A stretch of DNA of 64,000 bases from Planctomycetota bacterium (GTDB lineage: Bacteria > Planctomycetota > UBA1135 > UBA2386). Position numbers and translations under genes: made by a program. Within the stretch, counting starts at the first letter, position 1, and every line of letters starts with the position of its first letter. Shown here piece after piece: positions 9,062 through 17,783 of the stretch. The notes under the pieces are model-generated. The model was not told where the DNA came from. It searched no databases and saw only the letters and a list, made by a program, of their open reading frames with translations. The stretch covers positions 1-64,000 of the forward strand of contig JAEUHR010000040.1 in the NCBI GenBank assembly GCA_016794425.1, in the 5' to 3' direction.

Positions 9062-10663
9062 ATGAAGTTCCCGTCCACCCTGCTGTTCCTCTGCAGCTGC
9101 GCGACCGCCCAGGGCGACGACCGCGGCGCGCCGCCGATCACCGCCGAGACGCTGCGCGCGCACGTCCGCTTCCTGTCGAGCGACCTGCTCGAGGGGCGCG
9201 GCGTCGGCACGCGCGGCGACGCACTGGCGCGCACCTACCTGGCGACGCAGATGCAGTCGTTCGGACTGCAGCCGGGCCTCGGCGCCGACTGGGAACAACC
9301 GGTGCCGATCCTCGGCATCACGTCGACGGTGACCGCGCCGCTGGCCGCGCGCGGCAAGGACGGCGAGGCGACGTTCACGGCGCCCGACGACTACACGGCC
9401 GTCGCCGGCAGCCCCGCGACCGAGGTCGCGTGGCAGGACGCCGAACTGGTGTTCGTCGGTTACGGCATCACGGCGCCCGAACAGCAGTGGGACGACTTCG
9501 GCGGCGCCGACCTGCGCGGCAAGGTGCTGCTGGTCATGAACAACGACCCGGCGACCGACCCCGCGCGCTTCGCCGGCAAGGCGCGCCTCTACTACGGCCG
9601 CTGGAGCTACAAGTTCGAGGAGGCCGCGCGGCGCGGCGCACGCGGCGCCATCGTGATCCACACCAACGAGTCGGCCGGCTACCCGTTCCAGGTGATCCAG
9701 GCGAGCCACGGCCGCGAGAACTTCTGGCTGCCGTTCGCCGGCGAACCCGTGCTCGACGCGCGGCTGTGGTGCAGCGAGGACGCGGCGCGGCGGCTGTGCC
9801 GGCTCGGCGGCCACGACCTCGACGCGCTGCGCCAGCGCGCCGAACTCGGCAACCAGCCGCCGGTGCCGCTCGGCGTCACGCTGGGGCTCGGCCTGCGCAA
9901 CGAGCGCCGCGAGCTGCAGTCGGCGAACGTGCTCGGCGTGCTGCCGGGCAGCGATCCGACGCTGCGCGACCAGCACGTGGTCGTGACCGCGCACTTCGAC
10001 CATCTCGGCATCGGCGCCAAGCGCAGCGGTGACGCGATCTACAACGGCGCCGTCGACAACGCGTCGGGCTGCGCCGGCCTGCTGGCGCTGGCCCAGGCCT
10101 GCACGCGGCTGCAGCCGGCACCGCGGCGCAGCATCCTGTTCCTGGCCGTCACGGCGGAGGAATCGGGCCTGCTCGGGTCACAGTACTTCTGCGCCAACCC
10201 GACCGTGCCCGTGGCGCGGATCGCCGCCAACTTCAACGTCGACGGGCTCAACGTCTGGGGCCGCACGACCGACCTCGAGTTCATCGGCTACGGCAAGAAC
10301 AGCCTGACCGCGCTGGCCGAAGCCGTCGCCGCCGAACTGGGCCGCACGATCGCAGCCGACAGCGATCCGAACCTCGGCCTGTTCTACCGCAGCGACCACT
10401 TCAACTTCGCGCGCGTCGGCGTGCCGGCCGCGTACTTCAAGGGCGGCCGCGAGTTCGTCGACCGGCCCGAGGACCGGCGCCGCATGAAGGCCAGCTACAC
10501 GAGCGTGCACTACCACCAGCCCAGCGACGAGCTCGCCGACTGGTGGAAGCTCGACGGCGCGGTCGCCGACCTCGAACTGCTGTTCGCGTGCCTGCGCCGC
10601 TGCGCCGACGCCGACGCGCCGCCGACCTGGACGCCCGGCGACGAGTTCGAAGCGCGCCGCTGA
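9062..10663 (+). CDS. Secreted M28-family metallopeptidase with PA domain
   Basis: 533 residues with a signal peptide (MKFPSTLLFLCSCATAQ). The M28 zinc-peptidase landmarks are present in order: VVTAHFDHLG, NGAVDNASGCAGLL, the EESGLLGSQYF segment with the catalytic Glu, NFNVDGLN, and the last zinc ligand in YRSDHFNFA. A PA-type insert (residues about 130-260, with GKVLLVMNNDPATDP) lies before the catalytic core, as in secreted aminopeptidases. It starts 4 nt after the preceding gene, so co-transcription with the dipeptidase fusion is likely, suggesting a peptide-scavenging pair. It ends 9 nt from the convergent kinase gene. Confidence 0.92.
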   Translation: MKFPSTLLFLCSCATAQGDDRGAPPITAETLRAHVRFLSSDLLEGRGVGTRGDALARTYLATQMQSFGLQPGLGADWEQPVPILGITSTVTAPLAARGKDGEATFTAPDDYTAVAGSPATEVAWQDAELVFVGYGITAPEQQWDDFGGADLRGKVLLVMNNDPATDPARFAGKARLYYGRWSYKFEEAARRGARGAIVIHTNESAGYPFQVIQASHGRENFWLPFAGEPVLDARLWCSEDAARRLCRLGGHDLDALRQRAELGNQPPVPLGVTLGLGLRNERRELQSANVLGVLPGSDPTLRDQHVVVTAHFDHLGIGAKRSGDAIYNGAVDNASGCAGLLALAQACTRLQPAPRRSILFLAVTAEESGLLGSQYFCANPTVPVARIAANFNVDGLNVWGRTTDLEFIGYGKNSLTALAEAVAAELGRTIAADSDPNLGLFYRSDHFNFARVGVPAAYFKGGREFVDRPEDRRRMKASYTSVHYHQPSDELADWWKLDGAVADLELLFACLRRCADADAPPTWTPGDEFEARR

Positions 10664-10672
10664 ACCGCCGCG

Positions 10673-12457
10673 TCACGTGCGCGGCAGCGTCAGCACGAAG
10701 CACGCGCCGGGCGCGACGCTGCCGTCGAGCACCAGGTCGCCGCCGAGGTCGCGCGCGAGCCCGCGCGCCAGCGGCAGGCCGAGGCCGGTGCCCGGCACCT
10801 CGTTGCTGCTGAGCTGTACGGCGCCGCGGTCGAACGGCTCGAACACCGCGCGGCGGTGCGCCGCCGGCACACCGGGCCCGTGGTCGCGCACGGCGATCCG
10901 CACCGCGGCCGGGTCGCCGTCGACGCGCAGCTCGACCTTGCCGCCCGGCGTGCGCGCGTACTTCGCCGCGTTGTCGACCAGGTTGAACAGGATCTGGCCG
11001 ATCGCATCGGCATCGCTGACCACACTCGCCCCGGCGGCCGAGTCCGCGACCGTGACCTCGAGCCGCATGCCGGCTTCGTCGAGGCGGCGCCGCAGCACCG
11101 GCTCGGCGGCGGCGACCAGCGCCGGCAGCGCATGGCGTTCGCGCCGGCTCGTGAACCGCCCCTCTTCGAGCCGCGACCACGCGAGCACGTTCTCGACCAC
11201 ACGCGACAGCCGGTCCGACTCGCGCTGCAGCGTCGTCAGGTACTCCTTCTGCGCGACCGGGTCCTCGACGACGCCGTCGGCCAGCATCTCGCTGTACATC
11301 CGGAACGTCGTCAGCGGCGTGCGCAGCTCGTGCGTGACCGCCGACGCGAACCGCGCGCGCCGTTCGCCGAATCCGATCGCGGCGCGCAGCAGCAGCGCCA
11401 GCACGACGAGGCCGACCAGCGCGACGCTCCAGGTGACGCCGAGGATCCACGGCGTCGGCAGGCCGCTCGCGAACACTTCGCGGCCGGCGTCGACGCAGAG
11501 CCGCGCCGGCACCGCCGCCAGCATCGACGGCTGCTGCTCCGGAGTCGGCTGCTCGCAGCGCACGAGCCGCGCGCAGTCGGCCGCGAACAGGTCGCCGACC
11601 AGCGCACACAGCTCGCGCTCGAGCACCGCCCAGTCGAGCACCACGCCCTGCAGCCGCACACCGCCCGCATCCTGCACGCGGCGGCCGATCGCCAGCAGCG
11701 CCGGCTCGCCGTCGAGCCAGAACGGCAGCATCGGCCCGACCGCGCCGCGCGGCGTCAACGCCGTGCCGACCACGGGTGCCGCGGTGGCGCCGGCGACCAC
11801 GCCGTCCTGCAGCCACTGCCCCTGGTTGCGCAGGTTCGCGACCTGGCGGTTCGTGAACTCGTTGAAGCTGACCTGCGCCTGCTGGCCGACGTCCGCCGAC
11901 AGCAGGTTGCAGCCGACCATGCCGAGCTGCGCCTCGGCGCCGCCGACCGCACGCTCGACGCTCGCGCGCGGCAGCCGCGGTGCCAGCCGTTCGAGGCGCT
12001 GCTGCGCGCGCACCAGCACCTCCTCGGTGATGCCGTTGGCGACCGCGACTTCACGCTGGTTGCCGGTCGGTGCCTGCGGACTCGACAACGTGCCGTCGGC
12101 GCCGATCTCGAAGTGCAGCAGGAAGCGCGGCGACTCGAGCCCGAGCAGCGGCGACCGCACCAGCACCTCGTCGGCCGCCAGCTTGCTGTAGCCGCGCGTC
12201 CACGCGTCGCGTGCCGGCGGGAACGCCTGGTAGGCCGAAGCCGGCCGCACCGCCTCGGCGGCCAGCTGCGGCGACAGCCACGAGTCCATGCGCCACAGCG
12301 CCAGCCGGACCCGTTCGTGCAACGACGCCTGCTGGCGCGCGCGCACTTCGTCGCGGTCGAGTTGCAGCAGCGACACCGTGACCCAGCCGAGCGCCAGCAC
12401 CAGCGGCAGTGCGGTCGCCGCGAACCAGCCCCAGGCGCGCAGCCGGTGCCGCGTCAC
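10673..12457 (-). CDS. Membrane sensor histidine kinase
   Basis: 594 residues. Two membrane segments (about 9-31 and 335-357) bracket a large extracytoplasmic sensor region with no family I recognise. The H-box reads ASAVTHELRTPLTTF with His376 as the phosphoacceptor. The ATPase domain has the N-box LVDNAAKYA, the G1 box DHGPGVP and the G2 box TGLGLPLA. No HAMP domain is evident between the second membrane segment and the H-box. The GTG start overlaps the response-regulator stop (GTGA). Together with the two upstream VWA genes this forms a coupled operon, so the signal may involve the envelope VWA proteins. Confidence 0.93.
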   Translation of the reverse strand: MTRHRLRAWGWFAATALPLVLALGWVTVSLLQLDRDEVRARQQASLHERVRLALWRMDSWLSPQLAAEAVRPASAYQAFPPARDAWTRGYSKLAADEVLVRSPLLGLESPRFLLHFEIGADGTLSSPQAPTGNQREVAVANGITEEVLVRAQQRLERLAPRLPRASVERAVGGAEAQLGMVGCNLLSADVGQQAQVSFNEFTNRQVANLRNQGQWLQDGVVAGATAAPVVGTALTPRGAVGPMLPFWLDGEPALLAIGRRVQDAGGVRLQGVVLDWAVLERELCALVGDLFAADCARLVRCEQPTPEQQPSMLAAVPARLCVDAGREVFASGLPTPWILGVTWSVALVGLVVLALLLRAAIGFGERRARFASAVTHELRTPLTTFRMYSEMLADGVVEDPVAQKEYLTTLQRESDRLSRVVENVLAWSRLEEGRFTSRRERHALPALVAAAEPVLRRRLDEAGMRLEVTVADSAAGASVVSDADAIGQILFNLVDNAAKYARTPGGKVELRVDGDPAAVRIAVRDHGPGVPAAHRRAVFEPFDRGAVQLSSNEVPGTGLGLPLARGLARDLGGDLVLDGSVAPGACFVLTLPRT

Positions 12458-13161
12458 GACCGACCTCCGTCGCCGAGCATGTAGCCCTTGCCGCGCACCG
12501 TCAGCAGCACCGCTGGCGCCTGGCCGCTGTCGCCGAGCTTGTCGCGCAGGTTGACGACGTGCATGTCGATCGCGCGCGTGGTCGCATCGCCGCCCTGCAG
12601 GCCCCAGACGCGTTCGAGCAGCTCCGTGCGCGCGATCGCGCGGCCGCGGTTCTGCACCAGGTAGCGCAGCAGTTCGGCCTCGCGCTCGGACATCAGCACG
12701 CAGCTGCCGTCGGCACGCCGGATCTCGCGGCGGTCGAAGTCGATCGCACGGCCGCACAGTTCGACGCGGCCGACGTCGGACGGGCGCTCGGCGCTGCGCC
12801 GCAGCACCGCTTCGACGCGCGCCAGCAGCTCGCGGCTCGAGAACGGCTTCACGACGTAGTCGTCGGCGCCGATCTGCAGGCCGTGCACGCGGTCGACCTC
12901 GGCGCCGCGCGCGGTGACCAGGATCACCGGCAGCGACGGCCGCGCCGCGCGCACCGCGCGCAGGATCTCGAAGCCGTCCTTGTGCGGCAGCACGATGTCG
13001 AGGATCGCGAGGTCCAGCTGCGCGGCCAGTGCGGTCTCGAGGCCCTCGCGACCGTCGGCGCACGCGATCACCGCGTAGCCGGCGAACTGCAGCGAATCGA
13101 CGAGGCCGCGGCGGATCGCCGAGTCGTCCTCGACCACCAGTACGGTCTTCGGCGTACCCAC
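12454..13161 (-). CDS. OmpR-family response regulator
   Basis: 235 residues. Receiver domain 1-120 carries the acidic pair E11/D12/D13, phosphoacceptor Asp55 in LAILDIVLP, Thr in ILVTARG and Lys in DDYVVKPFSS. The C-terminal winged helix (about 135-230) has LMSEREAELLRYL, the recognition helix AIDMHVVNLRDKL and the wing VRGKGYML, as in PhoB/OmpR. Start is the GTG at 13161, 4 nt after the upstream VWA gene. It is the cognate partner of the downstream kinase by overlap. Targets are not visible here. Confidence 0.94.
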   Translation of the reverse strand: MGTPKTVLVVEDDSAIRRGLVDSLQFAGYAVIACADGREGLETALAAQLDLAILDIVLPHKDGFEILRAVRAARPSLPVILVTARGAEVDRVHGLQIGADDYVVKPFSSRELLARVEAVLRRSAERPSDVGRVELCGRAIDFDRREIRRADGSCVLMSEREAELLRYLVQNRGRAIARTELLERVWGLQGGDATTRAIDMHVVNLRDKLGDSGQAPAVLLTVRGKGYMLGDGGRS

Positions 13162-13165
13162 GGCG

Positions 13166-14365
13166 TCAGCGTAGCTCGGCGCCCCCGTTCGCGCCCCCGT
13201 TCGCGCCGCCGGTCGCGCCGCCGGTCGCCGACGCCCGCCGCGCGAAGCCGCGCGCCGCCGCCTGGTCGCGCACCGCCTCGAGCACGGCCTGCTCGAACAC
13301 CTTCTCACCGGCGGCCGCCCGCCGCGCGAGTTCCTGCTGCGCGAACGCGTCGCGCTGCGCGCCGAGCGCCTTGGCCTTCTCCTGCAGTTCGGTGCGCTTC
13401 TGCCGCTGCGCGTCGACGTGCGCGCGCAGCTGCTCGGTCGAGAGCGCGCGCAGCGCCTCCGGCAGCGTCGCCTTGTCGACGGCCGCCAGGTCGAACTTCG
13501 GCTCGCGGCACGCGTCGACGAGGTCCCAGGCCGCGTTCCAGTACAGGCCACCGGCCTTGGTCTGGCACCGCTGCGCCGCAGCGGCCGAGTTCATCGCGAC
13601 CGCGTTGCCGTCCTGGATGCTCTGGTTGGCGGCCATCGTGGCGCCGGCGCTGCCGTACGGCACGTAGGTGGTGTTGATCGCCGTGCTGAGCGCGGTCAGC
13701 TGCTCGTCGAACGGCGTCACGACGACCAGGTTGGCGTCCTGCTCGATCGCGGCGAAGCGGCCGTCGGCGAGCTTCGCGACCTCGCGCCAGGCCGGCGCCA
13801 GTTCGTCGTTCGGATTGCCGCAGTAGATCGAGTTGACGATCACGCCGCGCGCGATCGCGTCGCGGCACTGCGCGTCGACCGCGACCTGCGGGTCCTGCGT
13901 CGCGGCCTCGTTGCCGGCCACGAACAGCAGCTTCAGCGCATCGGTCTGCGGCGACCAGTCGAGCCGCGCCAGCGCGGTCTGCACGGCACGCGCGACGTAC
14001 TCGTCGCCGCCGTTGGTCTTCAGCTCGAACAGCTTCTGCGACACGAGGTCGAGGTCGGTCGTGAAGCCGGTGTCGAGCCGCACGTAGCCCGAGTCGGCGC
14101 CGTAGTCGGGGCAGCCGAACGTCAGCAGCGCGACGCGCAGCTGCGGCGCCGGCTGCAGCGTCGCCAGCTCGTTGACGACCGCCCACAGGTTCTGCCGCGC
14201 GGCGTTCAGCAGCCCGTCCATGCTGCCGCTGACGTCGAGGCAGATCACCAGGTCGATCGGCCGCGCGGCCGCGGCCGGCACGGCGACCAGCGGCACGGAC
14301 GGCGGCGCCTGGGCTGCCAGCAGGCTCGTGAACACGAACGGGAACAACGACGCGACACGGTTCAT
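13166..14365 (-). CDS. Secreted von Willebrand factor A domain protein
   Basis: 399 residues with a signal peptide (MNRVASLFPFVFTSLLAAQ). A VWA domain begins with LVICLDVSGSMDGLL, giving the MIDAS DXSXS, and continues with the metal-site regions TFGCPDYG and TNGGDEY. The C-terminal third is helical and Gln/Lys/Ala-rich, probably a coiled coil, and the end is a run of ATGG/ANGG repeats encoded by short DNA repeats around 13175-13225. The start overlaps the VIT-VWA stop (ATGA), and the response regulator follows 4 nt later. An envelope adhesion or sensing role is inferred from context. Confidence 0.85.
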   Translation of the reverse strand: MNRVASLFPFVFTSLLAAQAPPSVPLVAVPAAAARPIDLVICLDVSGSMDGLLNAARQNLWAVVNELATLQPAPQLRVALLTFGCPDYGADSGYVRLDTGFTTDLDLVSQKLFELKTNGGDEYVARAVQTALARLDWSPQTDALKLLFVAGNEAATQDPQVAVDAQCRDAIARGVIVNSIYCGNPNDELAPAWREVAKLADGRFAAIEQDANLVVVTPFDEQLTALSTAINTTYVPYGSAGATMAANQSIQDGNAVAMNSAAAAQRCQTKAGGLYWNAAWDLVDACREPKFDLAAVDKATLPEALRALSTEQLRAHVDAQRQKRTELQEKAKALGAQRDAFAQQELARRAAAGEKVFEQAVLEAVRDQAAARGFARRASATGGATGGANGGANGGAELR

Positions 14366-16611
14366 CGGATCACCTCTTCGGTCTCGGTCTCGGATGCGCT
14401 CGCGGCGACCAGCACGTTCTTGCCGTCGACCTCGAGCAGGATCTCACCGCGCAGCGACAGCACGCCGCCGCGCCCTTGCGCCTGCAGCCGTTCGAGCAGC
14501 GCGAAGAAGCGCGCGCTGCCGAATGCGACCCGCTCGTCGGGCGCGAGCCGGCCGTTCGCGACGGTCACCCCGTCGATCCAGCGCTCGCCGCGGCGGAAGA
14601 ACGCACGGTCGCAGATCTGCTGCACGGCCGCGGTCTCGACGCGCTGCAGCTTGTCGTCGAGCCAGCGGTTCCAGTGGTCGACGCGCTGCTGGCCCTTCTG
14701 CAGCCACAGATTGCAGCCCTGGTTGACGGCGCCGATGCCGCTGCGCGTCGCGACCGCGCGCTGGTGGAGCACGCCGCCGCACGCGGCGGTCAGCGCCGAC
14801 CAGTCGCCGAGGTCGCTGCCCTCGCGGGCCAGGAACGCGGTGTACTCGCCGAGCACGCCGAAGCGCGCCGACAGCCGCAGGATCTCGTCGCGCAGTTCGC
14901 GCAGCCGCGGATCGGCGAACGGGTCGGCCGAGGCCAGCACCGGCGGGCCGCCGAGGTCGCCGGCCTGCTGCCGCAGCGCGTCGACCAGGAAGCCGATCTG
15001 CCGAGTCGCCCACAGCCGCGGCACGAACGCGTGGCGCGTGCTCGCCGTGTGCACCGGCAGCGTGAACTCGAACCGCCGCGGGCCGTCGGCGCCGCCGCCT
15101 TCCAGTTCGAAGTGCAGGTCGGCGTCGCCGCGGTACTGGCCGAGCACGACCAGCTGGTCGCCGACGAACAGGTCCGGCAGCACGGCCGGCAGCACCTCGG
15201 CGATGCGCACCGACGGCCCGCCGGCGGTCAGCTTCGGCGCTGCGAGCACCGGCCGGTCGAGCCGGGCGAACGTGCGCGCGACGGCGCGTTCGACGTCCTC
15301 GTCGGGCTGCACGTAGACCGTCGTCGCGCGCGTCGCCTCGGCGATGCGATCGAGCAGCGGCACGTTGACGTCGTGGCCGACGCCGAAGCAGAACACGCGC
15401 CGTGCGTGCGGGTTGCCGGCCGCGACGACGCGGCGCAGGTCGGTCTCGCGCACCGGCCCCACCGTCGGCAGCCCGTCGGTCAGGAACAGCACCAGCGGCA
15501 GCGTGCCCGGCAGCGCCGGCGCGCGCAGCGCCTCGACCAGCGCGTCGTGCAGGTTGGTGCCGCCGTGCGGCCGGATCGCGTCGACGTAGGCGAGCGCCGC
15601 GGCCAGCGTGCGCGCGTCCTTCGGCACCGGCTGCGGAAACGCCGCCGCGACCGTGTTGCCGTAGTCGAGCACCTGGATGCCTTCGCCATCGCCGAGCCCC
15701 GCCAGCACCTGGTGCGCGGCGGCCTTGGCCTGTTCGAGCTTGCGGCCGGCCATGCTGCCCGAGCGATCGAGCACCAGCGTGACCTCCCGGCGCAGCGGCG
15801 CCGTACGCTCGGGTGCCGGCGCGCCGGCCAGCAGCAGGAAGTAGCCGCCGCCCACCGTCGGGTCCGGGTAGGCGAACAGCGTCGCGCTCGGCCGCAGCGG
15901 ATCGGCTTCGGTCGTGAACGCGAGCCGGAACGCGCCGGGTTCGCAGCGGCCGTGCGGCGCCAGCCGCGCGGTCAGCGCCTGCTCGCCGCGGCGCACGATC
16001 TCGAGTTCGTGGCTCGGCGAGTAGCACAGCGCCAGCCGGCCGCCGACCTGCAGGTCGACGGTGATCTGCCACGGCACCGCGTGCACCAGCGCCTCGCTGC
16101 GCGGCAGCACGTAGTCGGCGCGCGCACCGTCGACCTCGAGCACGTGGTCGTAGACGACGCGCAGCCGCTGGCTGCCGTGCGCCGGCACCGGGAACACGCT
16201 CGAGCGCAGGCAGCGCCAGTCGACGAACTCGAGCAGCGCCGGATCGCGCAGCCGGCGCGTGATGTCGTCGTAGAGCCGGCGCGCCGCGTCGCGCGGCAGC
16301 ACTTCGGCTCGGGCCTCGGGCAGCGGCCCCGCGAACGTGAAGCCGGACACCGCTGCACCGTCGGGCACCGGCAGCAGCAGCACCGCCTCCTGCGGCACCG
16401 GCGCCGGGTTGTGCAGTTCGATCTCGAGCGTCGTCGTCGCGGCGCGGTCGAGGATCCGCACGTGCGCGACGGCGCCGGCGACCGTCACCGGCATCACGCC
16501 CGACGGGGCCAGCACGGTGTGGCCGCCGACGATCCACTGCGGGGCCGACTGGGCGGAAGCGGCCGCGCCGAGGCTGGCCAGCAGGAACAGGGAGCGGAAC
16601 GGGGTCGCCAT
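14362..16611 (-). CDS. Secreted VIT/VWA domain protein
   Basis: 749 residues, first gene of the operon, with a good ribosome site (GGAGA 4 nt before the ATG) and a signal peptide ending around SLGAAASAQ. Residues about 25-165 form a VIT-type domain (TTTLEIELHNPAPVPQEA, ARRLYDDITRRLRDPALLEFV), as in inter-alpha-trypsin-inhibitor heavy chains. The VWA domain follows at about 280-450 with an intact MIDAS (VLDRSGSMAGRKLEQAK, PHGGTNLHDAL, FLTDGLP). The C-terminal 300 residues have a helical part and a beta-rich end. Related bacterial proteins are exported and often envelope-linked. The role here is unknown. Confidence 0.88.
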   Translation of the reverse strand: MATPFRSLFLLASLGAAASAQSAPQWIVGGHTVLAPSGVMPVTVAGAVAHVRILDRAATTTLEIELHNPAPVPQEAVLLLPVPDGAAVSGFTFAGPLPEARAEVLPRDAARRLYDDITRRLRDPALLEFVDWRCLRSSVFPVPAHGSQRLRVVYDHVLEVDGARADYVLPRSEALVHAVPWQITVDLQVGGRLALCYSPSHELEIVRRGEQALTARLAPHGRCEPGAFRLAFTTEADPLRPSATLFAYPDPTVGGGYFLLLAGAPAPERTAPLRREVTLVLDRSGSMAGRKLEQAKAAAHQVLAGLGDGEGIQVLDYGNTVAAAFPQPVPKDARTLAAALAYVDAIRPHGGTNLHDALVEALRAPALPGTLPLVLFLTDGLPTVGPVRETDLRRVVAAGNPHARRVFCFGVGHDVNVPLLDRIAEATRATTVYVQPDEDVERAVARTFARLDRPVLAAPKLTAGGPSVRIAEVLPAVLPDLFVGDQLVVLGQYRGDADLHFELEGGGADGPRRFEFTLPVHTASTRHAFVPRLWATRQIGFLVDALRQQAGDLGGPPVLASADPFADPRLRELRDEILRLSARFGVLGEYTAFLAREGSDLGDWSALTAACGGVLHQRAVATRSGIGAVNQGCNLWLQKGQQRVDHWNRWLDDKLQRVETAAVQQICDRAFFRRGERWIDGVTVANGRLAPDERVAFGSARFFALLERLQAQGRGGVLSLRGEILLEVDGKNVLVAASASETETEEVIR

Positions 16612-16756
16612 CGGTTCTCCTGGGGTCGTTCGGTTCGGCACATCCGACGCGCAAACCCCCATCCCTGCGGTAAGGCCTCCGTAAGCGATGGCGACGGGCG
16701 GCTTGACGGCTCGGCGCCAGCGCCTACTTTCGATTGCAAAGCCTTCCGACCTCGCC

Positions 16757-17374
16757 ATGGAACTGCGCGACGCCATCGATCAGATCACCACCATCCGTTC
16801 GCACCTGGCCGCGGCCGAACGGCTGCGCAGCCTGCGCGCGATCCCGGTCGCACTGTCCGGCGTGCTGGCGGTCGCCGCCGCGTCGGTGCAGGCGGTGTGG
16901 CTCGGCGACCCGCTGTTCGACACGCGGCGCTGGCTGCTGCTGTGGTGCGGCGCCGCCGTGGTCAGCGGGCTCGCCGCCAGCGTCGTCGTGCTGCGCCGCG
17001 TGCAGCGCGACTCGCCGCTCGGCATCGCCCACGCGCGCCTCGCCGCGGTGCAGTTCACGCCGTGCCTGTTGGTCGGCGCGATCGTGACCTGGTTCGTCGT
17101 CGCGCGGCTGCCGTACCAGCTGTGGCTGCTGCCTGGCCTGTGGCAGCTGCTGTTCGGCCTCGGCAACCTCGCCGCACACCGGCTGCTGCCGGCGCCGGCG
17201 GCGGTCGTCGGCGTGCTCTACCTCGCCACCGGCACGACCTGCCTCTGGTTCGGCGAACGCGCGCTCGACCCGTGGGCGATGGGCCTGCCGTTCGCAGTCG
17301 GCCAGCTGGCGCTGGCGGCGATCCTGTGGTGGCAGAACGAACGGGCGCCGCTCGGCGCGGAGGTGCGGTCGTGA
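16757..17374 (+). CDS. Multi-pass membrane protein paired with HTH regulator
   Basis: 205 residues with about six hydrophobic segments (for example PVALSGVLAVAAASVQAVWL and LLLWCGAAVVSGLAASVVVL) after a short charged N-terminal helix MELRDAIDQITTIRSHLA. I recognise no enzymatic motif. The stop overlaps the GTG of the next gene (GTGA), so it is translated with a winged-helix regulator, an arrangement often seen for small membrane proteins whose expression or activity the regulator controls. The ATG at 16757 gives a sensible N-terminus; the frame is open for 23 codons upstream without a family match. Confidence 0.8.
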   Translation: MELRDAIDQITTIRSHLAAAERLRSLRAIPVALSGVLAVAAASVQAVWLGDPLFDTRRWLLLWCGAAVVSGLAASVVVLRRVQRDSPLGIAHARLAAVQFTPCLLVGAIVTWFVVARLPYQLWLLPGLWQLLFGLGNLAAHRLLPAPAAVVGVLYLATGTTCLWFGERALDPWAMGLPFAVGQLALAAILWWQNERAPLGAEVRS

Positions 17375-17760
17375 CCGGCAAGAAGGACCTGGCCGAGGGG
17401 CGCTACGCCTACGAGGGGCTCGACCGGCTGCTGCACGAGAAGGCGCGGCTCGGCATCCTGACGTCGCTGGCCGCGCGCGCCGACGGTCTGTTGTTCACCG
17501 ACCTGAAGGCGCTGTGCAACCTGACCGACGGCAACCTGTCGCGGCACCTGACCGTGCTGCAGGAAGCCGGGCTGGTCGACATCCACAAGGGCTTCCGCGG
17601 CAAACGGCCGCAGACGCTGTGCCGCCTGACCGACGCCGGCCGCAAGCGCTACCTCGACTACATCGCGGTGCTGGAGTCGGTGCTCGCCGACGCCGTCGAC
17701 GCCGCGAAGTCGGCGCGCAAGGCGCGCCGGCCGCTGCCGGACGGTTTCAGTCCGGCCTGA
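17371..17760 (+). CDS. Winged-helix (HTH_34/MarR-like) transcriptional regulator
   Basis: 129 residues. The winged helix spans about 15-100: LDRLLHEKARLGILTSLA, FTDLKALCNLTDGNLSRHLTVL as the recognition region, and the wing FRGKRPQTLCRLTDAGRKRYLDY. The C-terminal helix is likely for dimerisation. This family regulates adjacent small membrane protein genes, which fits its GTGA overlap with the upstream gene. The GTG start is set by that overlap. Confidence 0.9.
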   Translation: MTGKKDLAEGRYAYEGLDRLLHEKARLGILTSLAARADGLLFTDLKALCNLTDGNLSRHLTVLQEAGLVDIHKGFRGKRPQTLCRLTDAGRKRYLDYIAVLESVLADAVDAAKSARKARRPLPDGFSPA

Positions 17761-17762
17761 CC

Positions 17763-17783
17763 GGCCGCGGCCTCACCGCGGCC
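17763..17783. terminator. Candidate bidirectional terminator hairpin
   Basis: An 8-bp perfect stem GGCCGCGG/CCGCGGCC with a 5-nt loop lies between the convergent HTH gene and the 863-residue repeat-protein gene, covering the latter's stop codon. There is no T-tract. Confidence 0.4.

Noticed and set aside
10673..13063. One continuous kinase-regulator hybrid protein
   Set aside because: The kinase frame continues upstream only as antisense-like low-complexity sequence; the response regulator is encoded in another frame and its stop overlaps the kinase GTG.
13175..13225. Short direct repeats, considered as a CRISPR or mobile-element end
   Set aside because: They encode the Gly/Ala/Asn-rich end of the VWA protein in frame and have no spacer structure.
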